Origin: Paenibacillus_AB sp036577625
GTDB taxonomy: Bacteria > Bacillota > Bacilli > Paenibacillales > NBRC-103111
DNA length: 64,000 nt
Reading direction: 5' to 3'
Assembly: GCF_036577625.1 (NCBI RefSeq)
Contig: NZ_JARBDC010000045.1
Span: 1 to 64,000, forward strand
The first letter of the stretch is position 1. Each line of letters opens with the position of its first letter. Shown piece after piece: positions 1-8,491 of this stretch. The translations under genes were made by a program, and so were the position numbers. The notes under the pieces were generated by a model, which worked only from the letters and a program-made list of their open reading frames with translations, was not told the DNA's origin and ran no database searches.

Positions 1-728
1 ACGAGCTGGCCCAAGCGATCAAGGGCGGCAAAACGATCGCCGCCATCGCCGCCGAGAAAAACGTCTCCGTCGACTCCGTCGTCGGCCTGCTCGTCAAAGC
101 TCCGCTCGAGAAGCTCGACAAGCAGCTGGCGGAAGGCAAGCTGACGCAGGTGCAGTACGACAAGGCGAAGGCGGCTTTGACCGAACGCGCCACGAAGTTC
201 GTCAACGGCGAAAGCGGCGGCAAAGCGGGGCTGCCTTTCGGCAAGCTCGACTTTAAGGACAGGGACGGCGCGCACTTCGAATTCCGGCTGGCCGTCACGG
301 GCGAGCTCGCCGCTCTGCTCGGCACGACGAAAGACGAGCTGGCCCAAGCGATCAAGGGCGGCAAAACGATCGCCGCCATCGCCGCCGAGAAAAACGTCTC
401 CGTCGACTCCGTCGTCGGCCTGCTCGTCAAAGCTCCGCTCGAGAAGCTCGACAAGCAGCTTGCGGATGGCAAGCTGACGCAGGAGCAGTACGACAAGGCG
501 AAAGCGGCTTTGACCGAACGCGCCACGAAGTTCGTCAACGGCGAAATCGGCGGCAAAGCGGGGCTTCCCCTCGAACGCAAAGGGGCCGCTTTCAAAGGCG
601 GCTTCCCGCGCGGCAAAGCCGCTCCCGGAACCGACGGCCCGGCGGCGAACGAGGCCGGCCAAGGCAGCAAGGCGGACGTTCGCGGCTTCCAAAAAGCCGG
701 ATCGGCCGGCAAACCGGTGTCGATTTGA
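1..728 (+). CDS. Tandem-repeat protein of unknown function (5' end outside window)
   Basis: The reading frame is open from the first bases of the window, so the gene starts upstream. It ends at a TGA followed by a terminator hairpin. The protein consists of near-identical 111-residue units (DNA period 333 bp, compare positions 1 and 334). Each unit has an alanine/lysine-rich helical segment (ELAQAIKGGKTIAAIAAEKN) and a KLTQEQYDKAKAALTER segment. The units are almost identical even at the nucleotide level, which suggests recent duplication. The last ~60 residues are a Gly/Lys/Ala-rich tail of low complexity. This helical repeat type occurs in exported or cell-surface proteins of Firmicutes and Actinobacteria, but I know no established function. 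A GTG at 150 could be read as a start, but the frame and repeat extend upstream of it. Confidence 0.75.
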   Translation, partial: ELAQAIKGGKTIAAIAAEKNVSVDSVVGLLVKAPLEKLDKQLAEGKLTQVQYDKAKAALTERATKFVNGESGGKAGLPFGKLDFKDRDGAHFEFRLAVTGELAALLGTTKDELAQAIKGGKTIAAIAAEKNVSVDSVVGLLVKAPLEKLDKQLADGKLTQEQYDKAKAALTERATKFVNGEIGGKAGLPLERKGAAFKGGFPRGKAAPGTDGPAANEAGQGSKADVRGFQKAGSAGKPVSI

Positions 729-740
729 CGGAACACGCAT

Positions 741-766
741 GGACGGCTCGCAAGGGCCGTCCTTTC
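741..766 (+). terminator. Intrinsic terminator of the repeat-protein gene
   Basis: The arms GGACGGC (741-747) and GCCGTCC (756-762) form a 7-bp stem followed by TTT, 12 bp after the stop codon. Confidence 0.65.
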
Positions 767-920
767 GCATTTGCGGTCAACCGGAGATTTCCGGCCGGCC
801 TTTTTTGCTGCATTTGCGTCAGCCGCAAGCCCCTATTCGCACGTGTTTGCAGCATCCTTCCCGATCGTAACTGGAATTTTTCCGTCTAATTGAGCAAGGG
901 AACCGGAAGCCACGAAGTCA

Positions 921-1001
921 AACGGGAAAAAGTCATGCTAATTTCGTACCCATTTGCAGAATCGCACGAATTCGCAGGAATTAACGTGATGTTTTCCCGT
1001 T
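921..1001. repeat. Imperfect inverted repeat in a gene-free stretch (729-1199)
   Basis: The arm at 921-943 (AACGGGAAAA-8 nt-TAATT) is the reverse complement of the arm at 979-1001 (AATTA-8 nt-TTTTCCCGTT) except in the central 8 nt. A further inverted echo (TTTCCCGTTTAC) lies near 1045. No convincing gene is present in 729-1199; the short open frames lack ribosome sites and codon structure. The element could be a small non-autonomous repeat or a structured RNA. Confidence 0.45.
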
Positions 1002-1150
1002 CGATGAACCAAAACCGGGCCCGGCATAGAAATCAAATGGAGAATTTCCCGTTTACCTCCTGCTTCGTCACTTAATGGTGTGAAATATTATGCCGGGCCG
1101 TGACGGTTCAGGTGTTGAGAACGCGTTGTGCGTAGACGCATAGCGGCAAA

Positions 1151-1174
1151 GGGCGGTCCTTTTTCGGGCCGCCC
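1151..1174 (-). terminator. Terminator hairpin of the efflux operon
   Basis: GGGCGGTCC (1151-1159) pairs with GGGCCGCCC (1166-1174) with one bulge. The hairpin lies 26 bp beyond the stop codon of the last gene of the minus-strand operon. A CTTT stretch follows on the minus strand. Confidence 0.5.
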
Positions 1175-1199
1175 TTCTTTGTTTCGCTTTGCTTCCGTT

Positions 1200-3353
1200 T
1201 TACCGGATTTCTCCGAGCTTCCGCTTCACCGTACCGTTCGGCGTATCGATCACTTCATACACGTTGACGTAGTTGGTCGAATTGTATTGATTCAGCTTCA
1301 GGTTCGTGAACGAAATCGTATTGTCTCCGTTCAACAGCTTGGTTGCGCCCTGGAACGGAATCGTTTGAGCGGATAAAACGAGCCCGGACGCGTCTTCGAT
1401 CTCGAATTGAAGCTTGGACACCGAAGCGTCCTCGATCACTTGTCCGGATCGCTCCAGGCCGACGTTCAGCTTGAGCGTATACGTAAACGTCGCGCTCAGC
1501 TGGCCGCCGAGAAGCAGGTCGGCTTCGTTCACCGTAATCCGGTACGGATACGTATCCCATACGTCGTCGGCCGTATTGTCCTGCTCGAGCGCGAGCTTGA
1601 CGGCTCCGAGCAGGATCGAGTCCGTGCCGTTGTACAGGCGCAGCGTGACCGGCTGGCCGGCCTCCGCCTCCGGCATGATGAACGAGTACGTCACGAGATA
1701 ACTGCTGTTCGTCGCCAGCTCGGAGATGACGTTCGTTTGTCTCGTTCCCGTGTAAATGCGCCCGTTCTCGTCGGCGATATCGAGGGCCAGTCCCGGCAGC
1801 GCATACGCGGCATTGTCCGTGTTGCCGATTTTCAGCTTCGCCACCGCCGTTTTGAAGCCGTAATTTTCGTTGTCGTACAGCTTCAGCTCCGTTACGGCCA
1901 CATCGAACCGATGATCCAGCGGGAGATCGATCGAGTCGCCTGCCGTATACTCCGCGCCCGCGCCCTGATCGACCAGTTCCGCTTGCGCCAGCGAGGCGAC
2001 GAGCACCGGGACCGCCGTACCGGACGACCCTGCGCCCGCGTTGTCGGACGACGCTCCGGACGACGTCCCCGCTCCTGCGCTTGTCCCCGTGCCCGTGCCG
2101 CCCGCGGCCGAGCCGGAGCTCGTTCCGGAGCTTCCGCCGCGCTTCTCGAACAAGACGAGCTGCAGCTCGTTTGCCGTCATGCCTTTCGGCAGCAAGCCGC
2201 TGAACGAATACGACTCCGTCTCGCCCGGAGACAAGTAGGCGTCATGCGTCTCCGCATCCGACGCCTCGACCGTAATGCCGCCTGCCGCCGATTGGAATTT
2301 GCCGGACAAGCCCGGCGTCTCCATGACGCCGCTTCCGTTGTTGGTCGCCGCCATTTGGGCGCGAACCCATTGTCCGTCGCCGCTTTGCGACACGACGGCC
2401 GATACGACCCGAAGCGATACGGTTTCGGCGCCTCCGCTGTCCGTGACCGGCCGGCTATCGCCTATGGACGCCGCAGCGGATACGCCCGACAGGTCGAGGC
2501 TGTCGAGCACGGTCGCCGTCTCTCCGTTCATGTAATAAAACTGCAGCGTCCAGCCCTGCGCCTCGCCGCCGTCCGGCATTTCCGCGCGAACCGTAATCCG
2601 CGTCGGCTTGCCGGGAAGCAGCGACTTGTCGGCGCCCTCGACGGCCGTTGCCGCCATTTGCTGGCCTTGGGCGTTTTCCAGCCGCATCTTCAGACCGGTC
2701 GGCCACGCAAAGCCGGAATCGCTTCGATTCGTCGCGATCAGCTCGGCGTATACGCTCCACCTGCCGTTTTCGTACACCGCGTATTCGCTGCCGACGCCGA
2801 CGGCCAGTCGGGCGTCGCTAGCCAGCGTCGCATCCGCGCGCGCTACCGGCACGCTCGCCTCCTGGGCTTCGCCTGCCGATTCCTCCAGGGCGTTCGCCAC
2901 CGAGAACGAAGCGATGTCGTTCATCGACGGGGCGGCCGCAAAGCTCCAGCCGAACATCGTCACGCGCAGCTGTTCCGGCCGTAGCCCCTTCGCCACCCGC
3001 GCTTCGTACGCGAATTCCTTCTCGGCGCCGGGCAGCACGCGCGCGGTCTGCGTCCCGGTCAGCTGCGCCGAATAGCCGAAGCCGTCCGCGTCCGTAACCC
3101 GCGCGCCGTAATAATTGTAGTCGACGGTCGTGCCGCCGCCGTTGTGCAGCATGACCGCAAAGCGCAGAATCGAATCGTCCGATCCTTCGGAGAAGCGAAC
3201 CTTCTCCAGCGTAAAATAAACGTTGTCGCTCAAATAAATGCCTTCCTTGCCCGCCTGGGCGGGTAACGGAGCCAACAGGCCGCACAGCAGCCCGACCATA
3301 AGCGCGGCCAGTCCGATATTTCGAAACGCGCCGCGCGTTCTCGTTTTGCTCAT
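1200..3353 (-). CDS. Secreted protein of unknown function linked to a MacAB-like exporter
   Basis: The 717-residue product has a clear Sec signal peptide (hydrophobic core at residues 14-30, likely cut after AQA at about 35). The start is supported by GGAGGG 9 nt upstream. The mature part is a series of beta-rich stretches with conserved-looking phrases about 'LHNGGGTTVDYNYYGARV', separated near the middle by a Gly/Ser/Thr-rich linker (around residues 400-440). No catalytic motif was recognised. It is the last gene of a four-gene operon behind an HlyD-type adaptor, an ATPase and an FtsX-type permease. It may therefore be a surface partner or substrate of that exporter, which is inference from position only. 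Confidence 0.7.
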   Translation of the reverse strand: MSKTRTRGAFRNIGLAALMVGLLCGLLAPLPAQAGKEGIYLSDNVYFTLEKVRFSEGSDDSILRFAVMLHNGGGTTVDYNYYGARVTDADGFGYSAQLTGTQTARVLPGAEKEFAYEARVAKGLRPEQLRVTMFGWSFAAAPSMNDIASFSVANALEESAGEAQEASVPVARADATLASDARLAVGVGSEYAVYENGRWSVYAELIATNRSDSGFAWPTGLKMRLENAQGQQMAATAVEGADKSLLPGKPTRITVRAEMPDGGEAQGWTLQFYYMNGETATVLDSLDLSGVSAAASIGDSRPVTDSGGAETVSLRVVSAVVSQSGDGQWVRAQMAATNNGSGVMETPGLSGKFQSAAGGITVEASDAETHDAYLSPGETESYSFSGLLPKGMTANELQLVLFEKRGGSSGTSSGSAAGGTGTGTSAGAGTSSGASSDNAGAGSSGTAVPVLVASLAQAELVDQGAGAEYTAGDSIDLPLDHRFDVAVTELKLYDNENYGFKTAVAKLKIGNTDNAAYALPGLALDIADENGRIYTGTRQTNVISELATNSSYLVTYSFIMPEAEAGQPVTLRLYNGTDSILLGAVKLALEQDNTADDVWDTYPYRITVNEADLLLGGQLSATFTYTLKLNVGLERSGQVIEDASVSKLQFEIEDASGLVLSAQTIPFQGATKLLNGDNTISFTNLKLNQYNSTNYVNVYEVIDTPNGTVKRKLGEIR

Positions 3354-3419
3354 CGCGTAAATCCCTCCATGTCCGGGACGCGGCGTCCATGCGCGAATGA
3401 ACGATGCGCCGAATCCCGC

Positions 3420-4598
3420 TTAGTCGAACCGAAGCGCATCGATCGGCTTCAGGCGCGACGCTTTGTTCGCGGGGTACAGCCCGAATACGACGCCTACCAG
3501 TACGGAAAACAGCAGCGCGTATAGGCCGAACGAAATCGACAGCTGCGTCGGCTGATTCGGATTGAGCAGCGGCCAGCCGAGCGACGCGCCGATTCCGAGC
3601 AGCAGCCCGAGCAGGCCGCCCATGCCGCCGATGACCGTAGCTTCCATCAAAAACTGCATCATGATATGCCTCCGCCGGGCGCCGATCGATTTGCGGATCC
3701 CGATCTCTCTCGTCCGTTCGCTGACGGTCACGAGCATGATGTTCATAATCCCGATGCCGCCGACGAGCAGCGATATGAGCGCGACGCTGATCATCTGGTT
3801 CGTCAGCGAGCTCGACGCCTCCTTGCGCGCGTTCATCAGCTCGTCTTGGTTGGAAATGCGGAAGCCGCTTGCGCTTTTGAATGTCGCCGTCAAAAATTGC
3901 GTGATCGTCGTCTGGGCGGCGGACAGCTGGTCGACGTCCGGCGCCTCCAGGTAGGCGGTGCGAATTTGCCCGAGCTTGAACGTCCGTATCGCCGTTACGA
4001 TCGGTACGATGACCGAGCCGTCGGGGGACGCTCCGCCGATGGACGAGCCTTTCGCCGCCAGCTTGCCGACGATCGTGAACACGCTGCCGTCGATGTTGAT
4101 GTCTTGGCCGACCGGATCGGCTTTGCCGAACAGCGTCTCGGCGACTTCGCTGCCGATGACCGCCACCTGGTTGCGAAATTCGACGTCCGCTTCCGCGAGC
4201 GCCCTGCCGGACTCCATTTCGGTTTTCATCAGCGTAAAATAGCGGTCGTTCGTGCCGATGACGTTGAAGCTTTCCGATTCCCGGTCGTACTTCACGTTCG
4301 CGCCGCTCTTTGTAACGGTCGGGGCGATCGATTCGATTTCCGGCAGCAGCTCGAGCTCCATCAATTCGTCGTAGTTCAGCTGCTGCGCCCGCCCGTTGCC
4401 CATCAAATTGACCACGAGCAGGTTCGTGCCGAGCGCCTCGTACTGCTTCTCGATTTGCGCCGTCGTCCCCTGTCCGATGGAGACGAGGGTAATGACGGAG
4501 GCGACGCCGATAATGACGCCGAGCATCGTCAGCAGCGTGCGCATCGGCTTGGCCGTAATCGTGCGGAGCGCCATCGCGACGAGCTCCAGTATGTTCAT
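3420..4598 (-). CDS. MacB-like ABC transporter permease (FtsX fold)
   Basis: This 392-residue membrane protein has the MacB/FtsX layout: an N-terminal transmembrane helix (TLLTMLGVIIGVASVITLV, about residues 20-40), a large extracytoplasmic domain (about 45-260), and three C-terminal helices with the family hallmark 'ERTREIGIRKSIGARRRHI' before TM2. It should form a homodimeric, mechanotransmitting exporter with the ATPase encoded next to it. Its ATG overlaps the end of the ATPase gene by 4 bp (ATGA), indicating translational coupling. The substrate is unknown; family members export peptides, siderophores or antibiotics, or sense envelope stress. Confidence 0.9.
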   Translation of the reverse strand: MNILELVAMALRTITAKPMRTLLTMLGVIIGVASVITLVSIGQGTTAQIEKQYEALGTNLLVVNLMGNGRAQQLNYDELMELELLPEIESIAPTVTKSGANVKYDRESESFNVIGTNDRYFTLMKTEMESGRALAEADVEFRNQVAVIGSEVAETLFGKADPVGQDINIDGSVFTIVGKLAAKGSSIGGASPDGSVIVPIVTAIRTFKLGQIRTAYLEAPDVDQLSAAQTTITQFLTATFKSASGFRISNQDELMNARKEASSSLTNQMISVALISLLVGGIGIMNIMLVTVSERTREIGIRKSIGARRRHIMMQFLMEATVIGGMGGLLGLLLGIGASLGWPLLNPNQPTQLSISFGLYALLFSVLVGVVFGLYPANKASRLKPIDALRFD

Positions 4599-5356
4599 GC
4601 TTGCCCCACCTGCCTTGCTTCGGTACGGAAGTCCGCGTCGCTGTACGCCTCCGCCCCGTTCCCGAGCGGACGATTCCGCTTGTCGTCCACAATCTCCCCG
4701 TCTCTGATGGAAACGACGCGCTTCGCATTGTCCGCGATATGCAAATCGTGCGTGATCAACACAATCGTATTGCCCCGCTCGTTCAGCTCGATCATCAGCT
4801 CGAGCACTTCCGTGCCGGTTCTGGAGTCCAGGGCGCCGGTCGGTTCGTCCGCCAGCAGCAGCGACGGGGACCCGGCGAGCGCGCGGGCGATGGCTACCCG
4901 CTGCTGCTGGCCGCCGGACAGCTGGCTCGGCTTATGTCCGGTGCGCTCCCCCATGCCGAGCGATTCCAGCATGCGCCGGGCCCGCTCCCGCCGCTCGGCT
5001 TTGCCGAAGCCCGCATAGATGAGCGGCAGCTCCACGTTTTCCAACGCTGTGAGCCGGGGGAGGAGATTGAATTGCTGAAAAATGAAGCCGATTTTTTTGT
5101 TGCGAACGCCGGCCATTTGGCTGTCGCTCAGCTTCTCGGTCGCCGTGCCGTCGAGCGTATACATCCCCGACGTCGGGGAATCGAGCAGGCCGATCGTGTT
5201 CATCAGCGTCGACTTCCCCGAGCCGCTCGGTCCGACGATGGCGACGAAATCGCCTTGGGCGACGGTCATCGAAACGTTTTTCAATATCCGGATCTGCTCG
5301 GCTCCTTGTCCGTACGTCTTGCAAATATCGGTCAGCTCGATAATCGGCTTCGTCAT
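4595..5356 (-). CDS. ABC transporter ATP-binding protein (MacB/LolD type)
   Basis: The 253-residue ATPase carries all nucleotide-binding motifs: Walker A GPSGSGKST (42-50), Q-loop near residue 94, signature LSGGQ (146-150), Walker B LLLADE (167-171) and the switch histidine in ITHD (203). It energises the FtsX-type permease encoded immediately downstream. It overlaps both neighbours by 4 bp (ATGA at 5353-5356 and 4595-4598), so adaptor, ATPase and permease are translationally coupled in one operon. Confidence 0.95.
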   Translation of the reverse strand: MTKPIIELTDICKTYGQGAEQIRILKNVSMTVAQGDFVAIVGPSGSGKSTLMNTIGLLDSPTSGMYTLDGTATEKLSDSQMAGVRNKKIGFIFQQFNLLPRLTALENVELPLIYAGFGKAERRERARRMLESLGMGERTGHKPSQLSGGQQQRVAIARALAGSPSLLLADEPTGALDSRTGTEVLELMIELNERGNTIVLITHDLHIADNAKRVVSIRDGEIVDDKRNRPLGNGAEAYSDADFRTEARQVGQA

Positions 5357-7029
5357 CGGCCGCCTCCACCTCCGCCCCCGCCTACGCCGGCTCCTCCGCC
5401 GGGCATTCCTCCTCCCGGCATACCGCCGCCGGGCATGCCGCCGCCGGGGAACCCGCCCTGCATCATTTGCTGCTGCTGTTGGTTCGTCCCGGTCGTCCGG
5501 CTTTTCGGGAGGACGACGACGTCGCCTTCGTTCAAACCTCCGGTCACTTCGACGGCCGTTTTGCTTTGGATGCCGATCTGGATCGGCACGTTTTCTTCCG
5601 TCGACCCGTCGGGCCGTTTGACGGTAACCGTCGTAGAGCCGCGCTGGCGCCGGATCGCTTCGATCGGGACCGTCAGCACGTTTTGTTTGTCTTGTATCAG
5701 TATTTGCGCGGTTCCGGTCATGCCGTACTTCAACTGCTGATCTTTATTGTCGACGGCGATAATCGCGTCGTAATACGTGACGCCGTTCGTCGTCGTGCCG
5801 ACGGTCGATACCTGGAGCACCTCGCCTTGAAACGTTTTGCCGGCGATGGCGTCTACGGTCACCTCCGCTTTCAGGCCGGGCTTGATGCTCGTCAGGTCCA
5901 GCTCGTCGATCTGAATCGGCAGCGTCATGACGTCGAGACTGGCGACGGCTCCGAACAGGCTGCCGGCCGTCACCGAAGCGCCGACCGGGAAGTTCGCCAG
6001 CACGTTCGCCTTCTGGTTGGCGAAGTCGGTCGAGAAGACGCCGTCGAACGGCGCCTTGATCGTCAAATCGTCGACCTTCTGCTGCGCCGACTCGACCGTC
6101 CGCAGCTGGCGCTCGATGCTCGCCTGCTTGCTCGCGATCGACTCGTCCAGCGTATCGTTCGCGACGACGGCGATCAGCTCGCCGGCCTGCACGATGTCCC
6201 CGTCCTTCTTTTTCATTTCCGCAATCGTGCCGGACGTTTCGGACAGCAGGACGGCCGTTTGTACGGCTTCCAGCTTCGCCGTTCCTTTCGCCTTGATTTC
6301 GCGCCCGCCCGCGATCATGGTGCCGGAAGCTTCCATGTCCGCCGCCAGCGTCCCGTCGTTGTCCACCTCGACCGTCACGTCGACGAGCCGGTTGCCGGAG
6401 GCGTCCGCTTTTACCGTTTGCCCGACCGATTGAACGCGGCCGGTTTTCGTCAAAGCAAAGCCGGCGATCGACAAATCGACCTCGTCGCCCGCCTTGAACC
6501 CGGCCGCTTCTTCGAGCGGGAACGGCAGCTTCGCGAGCAGCTTCGCGATGACCGAGACGGTCCCGAGCTTGGCCGATTTGTTCACGGACGAGCCGACGTC
6601 CAAATTGGCGATCGCGAGCTTGCCCGAAGCGGGCGCGACGATGCGCAGCCCCTGCTTCTGCTTGAGCAAATCGTTCAGCTCCTGCTGCTGCGTTTCGAGC
6701 GCCGTCTGGGCGTCCTTCAAAGCCGCCTCCAGCGAGCTGTTCGAAATTTCGACGAGGATGTCGTCCTTTTTGACCGGCTGGCTCCGGGTCAAATTCATCG
6801 TCTTGATCGTGCCGTCGGCCGGGGCGGTTATATTTTGCAAGTTTTGCGTGGAAAATTGCGACGTGCCCGATACCGACAGGCGAATGTTGCCCCTCTGCAC
6901 CTTGGCCGTCTGCTCCGCGCTTTGCGCCGCGGTCGTCGGGCGATCGGACTTCGCGAACCAATACGTCCCTCCGCCGCCGAGCGCGACCGCGACCGCCGCG
7001 ACGATCGTCCATTTCATCGTACGTTTCAA
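5353..7029 (-). CDS. HlyD/MacA-family efflux adaptor subunit
   Basis: This membrane-anchored adaptor protein has an N-terminal transmembrane helix, biotinyl-lipoyl-like halves flanking coiled-coil segments (around 'LKDAQTALETQQQELNDLL' and a second helical pair), a beta-barrel region and a membrane-proximal domain. The C-terminus is an unusual Gly/Met/Pro-rich tail of repeated GGGMP units, common in Paenibacillus homologues. A GTG at 7041 is in frame but only 1-2 nt from AAGGA. TTG at 7029, with GGAG 6 nt before it, is the better start. It links the ATPase/permease pair to the outer envelope. Confidence 0.88.
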   Translation of the reverse strand: MKRTMKWTIVAAVAVALGGGGTYWFAKSDRPTTAAQSAEQTAKVQRGNIRLSVSGTSQFSTQNLQNITAPADGTIKTMNLTRSQPVKKDDILVEISNSSLEAALKDAQTALETQQQELNDLLKQKQGLRIVAPASGKLAIANLDVGSSVNKSAKLGTVSVIAKLLAKLPFPLEEAAGFKAGDEVDLSIAGFALTKTGRVQSVGQTVKADASGNRLVDVTVEVDNDGTLAADMEASGTMIAGGREIKAKGTAKLEAVQTAVLLSETSGTIAEMKKKDGDIVQAGELIAVVANDTLDESIASKQASIERQLRTVESAQQKVDDLTIKAPFDGVFSTDFANQKANVLANFPVGASVTAGSLFGAVASLDVMTLPIQIDELDLTSIKPGLKAEVTVDAIAGKTFQGEVLQVSTVGTTTNGVTYYDAIIAVDNKDQQLKYGMTGTAQILIQDKQNVLTVPIEAIRRQRGSTTVTVKRPDGSTEENVPIQIGIQSKTAVEVTGGLNEGDVVVLPKSRTTGTNQQQQQMMQGGFPGGGMPGGGMPGGGMPGGGAGVGGGGGGGGR

Positions 7030-7110
7030 TGCCTGCTCCACTTCCTTCCATGCGCGCGTTAACCGGCGGCTTACGGCGCTTCCGCCGGCGTGCCATAGCC
7101 TCTGCTTTTA

Positions 7111-7178
7111 ACTATAAGGCCCGCCCGCCCCGGGAGTCCTTAACACCGCCTGAGCGTTGCCTGAAAGTTTGCTGAAAA
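7111..7178 (-). promoter_or_regulatory. Promoter with three 11-bp-phased activator-type direct repeats
   Basis: On the minus strand TATAGT (7116-7111) is a good -10 box, but no good -35 lies at the usual distance. Just upstream are three direct repeats of TCAG (7175-7172, 7164-7161, 7153-7150), spaced exactly 11 bp, with TTTCAG in the first two. Direct repeats at 11-bp phasing upstream of a weak -35 are typical of OmpR/PhoB-family response-regulator sites. No two-component genes lie next to this operon. Confidence 0.5.
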
Positions 7179-7234
7179 CGGCGCTCGAAGCGGGTTTTTC
7201 GGGCGGCGGCGTCTTCTGCACCGGCCGCCCCGCA

Positions 7235-7243
7235 TGCTATGAT
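7235..7243 (+). promoter_or_regulatory. Extended -10 promoter of the phosphoesterase gene
   Basis: TGCTATGAT is an extended -10 element (TG-N-TATGAT, -10 at 7238-7243), about 45 bp upstream of the ATG of the metallophosphoesterase. Confidence 0.45.
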
Positions 7244-7288
7244 AGAGGAAAGCTGCGATTCGCGGAAATTCGCCCGAGGTGAAAGCCC

Positions 7289-8341
7289 ATGTCGAGAAGA
7301 CAATTCATCAAGCTGCTGATCTCCATGCTGACGGTAGCGATCGCCTCGATCGCCGGGCTGTGGAGATGGCTCGGAGGCGCTCCGGGCAAAAGCGAACCGC
7401 CGGGAAGGCCGCTTGCCCACGCGCCGGGCGCGCCTCCGCCGGATTCCGCCGACTCTTCCGTCGTATCCGCGGAGCCGCTGCTGTCGTTCATGGTTTTGAG
7501 CGATACGCACGTCAACGGCGCCTTCGCCGAACAAAGCGACAAGCTGCGCAAAGCGCTGGGCGACGTCGCCGCCTTCGAGCCGAAGATCGATGCGCTGCTC
7601 ATCACCGGGGACATAACGGACGCCGGGAGCGAATCGGATTACCGGGAATACGACAAAATCGTCAAGGAGTTCAAAACGATCCCGCCGATCCACGCCAACA
7701 TGGGCAATCACGATTATTACGGCATATGGATCGACAAAGACGGCCAGTGGAACAAGGACGCGATGCCGAACGGCAAGTCGGACGCGCTGTCGCGCAAGCT
7801 GTTTCAGGATCGGTTCGGACTGGAGCGCGTGTATCACGATTTTTATGTAAACGGTTACCATATCATCATGCTGTCGCAGGAAACGTACGTGCAGGAAAAG
7901 CCCGAGGTCGGCGAAGGGGCGTGGTATTCCGACGAACAGCTCGACTGGTTCCGAAAGGCGCTGGAGCCGCACCGGGACGGCAGCCCCGTATTCGTCATGA
8001 TCCACCAGCCGCTGCCGGCCGCCGGCCAGGACGGCGGCTCCGGCCAGCTCATTCGCGCCAAGGAGTTCCGCGCCATTTTGGAGCCTTACAAAAACGCATT
8101 CGTCTTCTCCGGCCATCGCCACCAAAATTTCCGCAGCGGCCAGCACTACACGCCGGAGACGTTCCACTGGTTTCATAACGCCTCGGTCGGCCGTACCCGC
8201 CCCGCGCCGGGAGACGGAGCGGCGACGTCCCAAGGGCTGTTCGTGCAAGTGTACGCCGATCGGGTCGAGCTTCGCGCGCGGGAATTTATGGACCGGTCGT
8301 GGATCGAGGAAGGAAGCTGGACGGTGCCGTTGGCGAAGTAA
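7289..8341 (+). CDS. Tat-exported metallophosphoesterase (calcineurin-like)
   Basis: The product is 350 residues. It starts MSRRQFIK, a twin-arginine motif followed by a hydrophobic stretch (about 9-27), so folded export through Tat is likely. The calcineurin-like phosphoesterase metal ligands are visible in order: D72-x-H74 (SDTH), D108 (GDITD), N140-H141 (GNHD), H239 (MIHQP) and H276-x-H278 (GHRH). A Pro/Ala-rich linker (about 35-60) joins the signal to the domain. GAGGTG precedes the ATG at good spacing. The substrate cannot be read from sequence; relatives hydrolyse phosphodiesters, nucleotides or cell-wall phosphates. It is a single-gene transcript ending at a strong bidirectional terminator. 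Confidence 0.9.
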   Translation: MSRRQFIKLLISMLTVAIASIAGLWRWLGGAPGKSEPPGRPLAHAPGAPPPDSADSSVVSAEPLLSFMVLSDTHVNGAFAEQSDKLRKALGDVAAFEPKIDALLITGDITDAGSESDYREYDKIVKEFKTIPPIHANMGNHDYYGIWIDKDGQWNKDAMPNGKSDALSRKLFQDRFGLERVYHDFYVNGYHIIMLSQETYVQEKPEVGEGAWYSDEQLDWFRKALEPHRDGSPVFVMIHQPLPAAGQDGGSGQLIRAKEFRAILEPYKNAFVFSGHRHQNFRSGQHYTPETFHWFHNASVGRTRPAPGDGAATSQGLFVQVYADRVELRAREFMDRSWIEEGSWTVPLAK

Positions 8342-8411
8342 GTCCGTGGCGGGCAGCGGAAGCTGGAGCGGGGGCGGGCCGATGCGGCGAAATGACGACG
8401 ATTTGCCATGG

Positions 8412-8452
8412 AAAACGGGAGTATGGCCGTCAAGCCGATACTCCCGTTTTTT
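8412..8452. terminator. Bidirectional intrinsic terminator
   Basis: Perfect 13-bp arms AAAACGGGAGTAT (8412-8424) and ATACTCCCGTTTT (8438-8450) carry A/T runs on both sides. They serve the convergent phosphoesterase (plus) and deacetylase (minus) genes. Confidence 0.9.
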
Positions 8453-8491
8453 TCGTTTCGTGAGGACAGGCCGAGCGGTCCGAGTACCCGG

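Noticed and set aside
592..1075. Short open frames near the left edge
   Set aside because: No ribosome sites and biased composition; the region contains a terminator and an inverted repeat instead.
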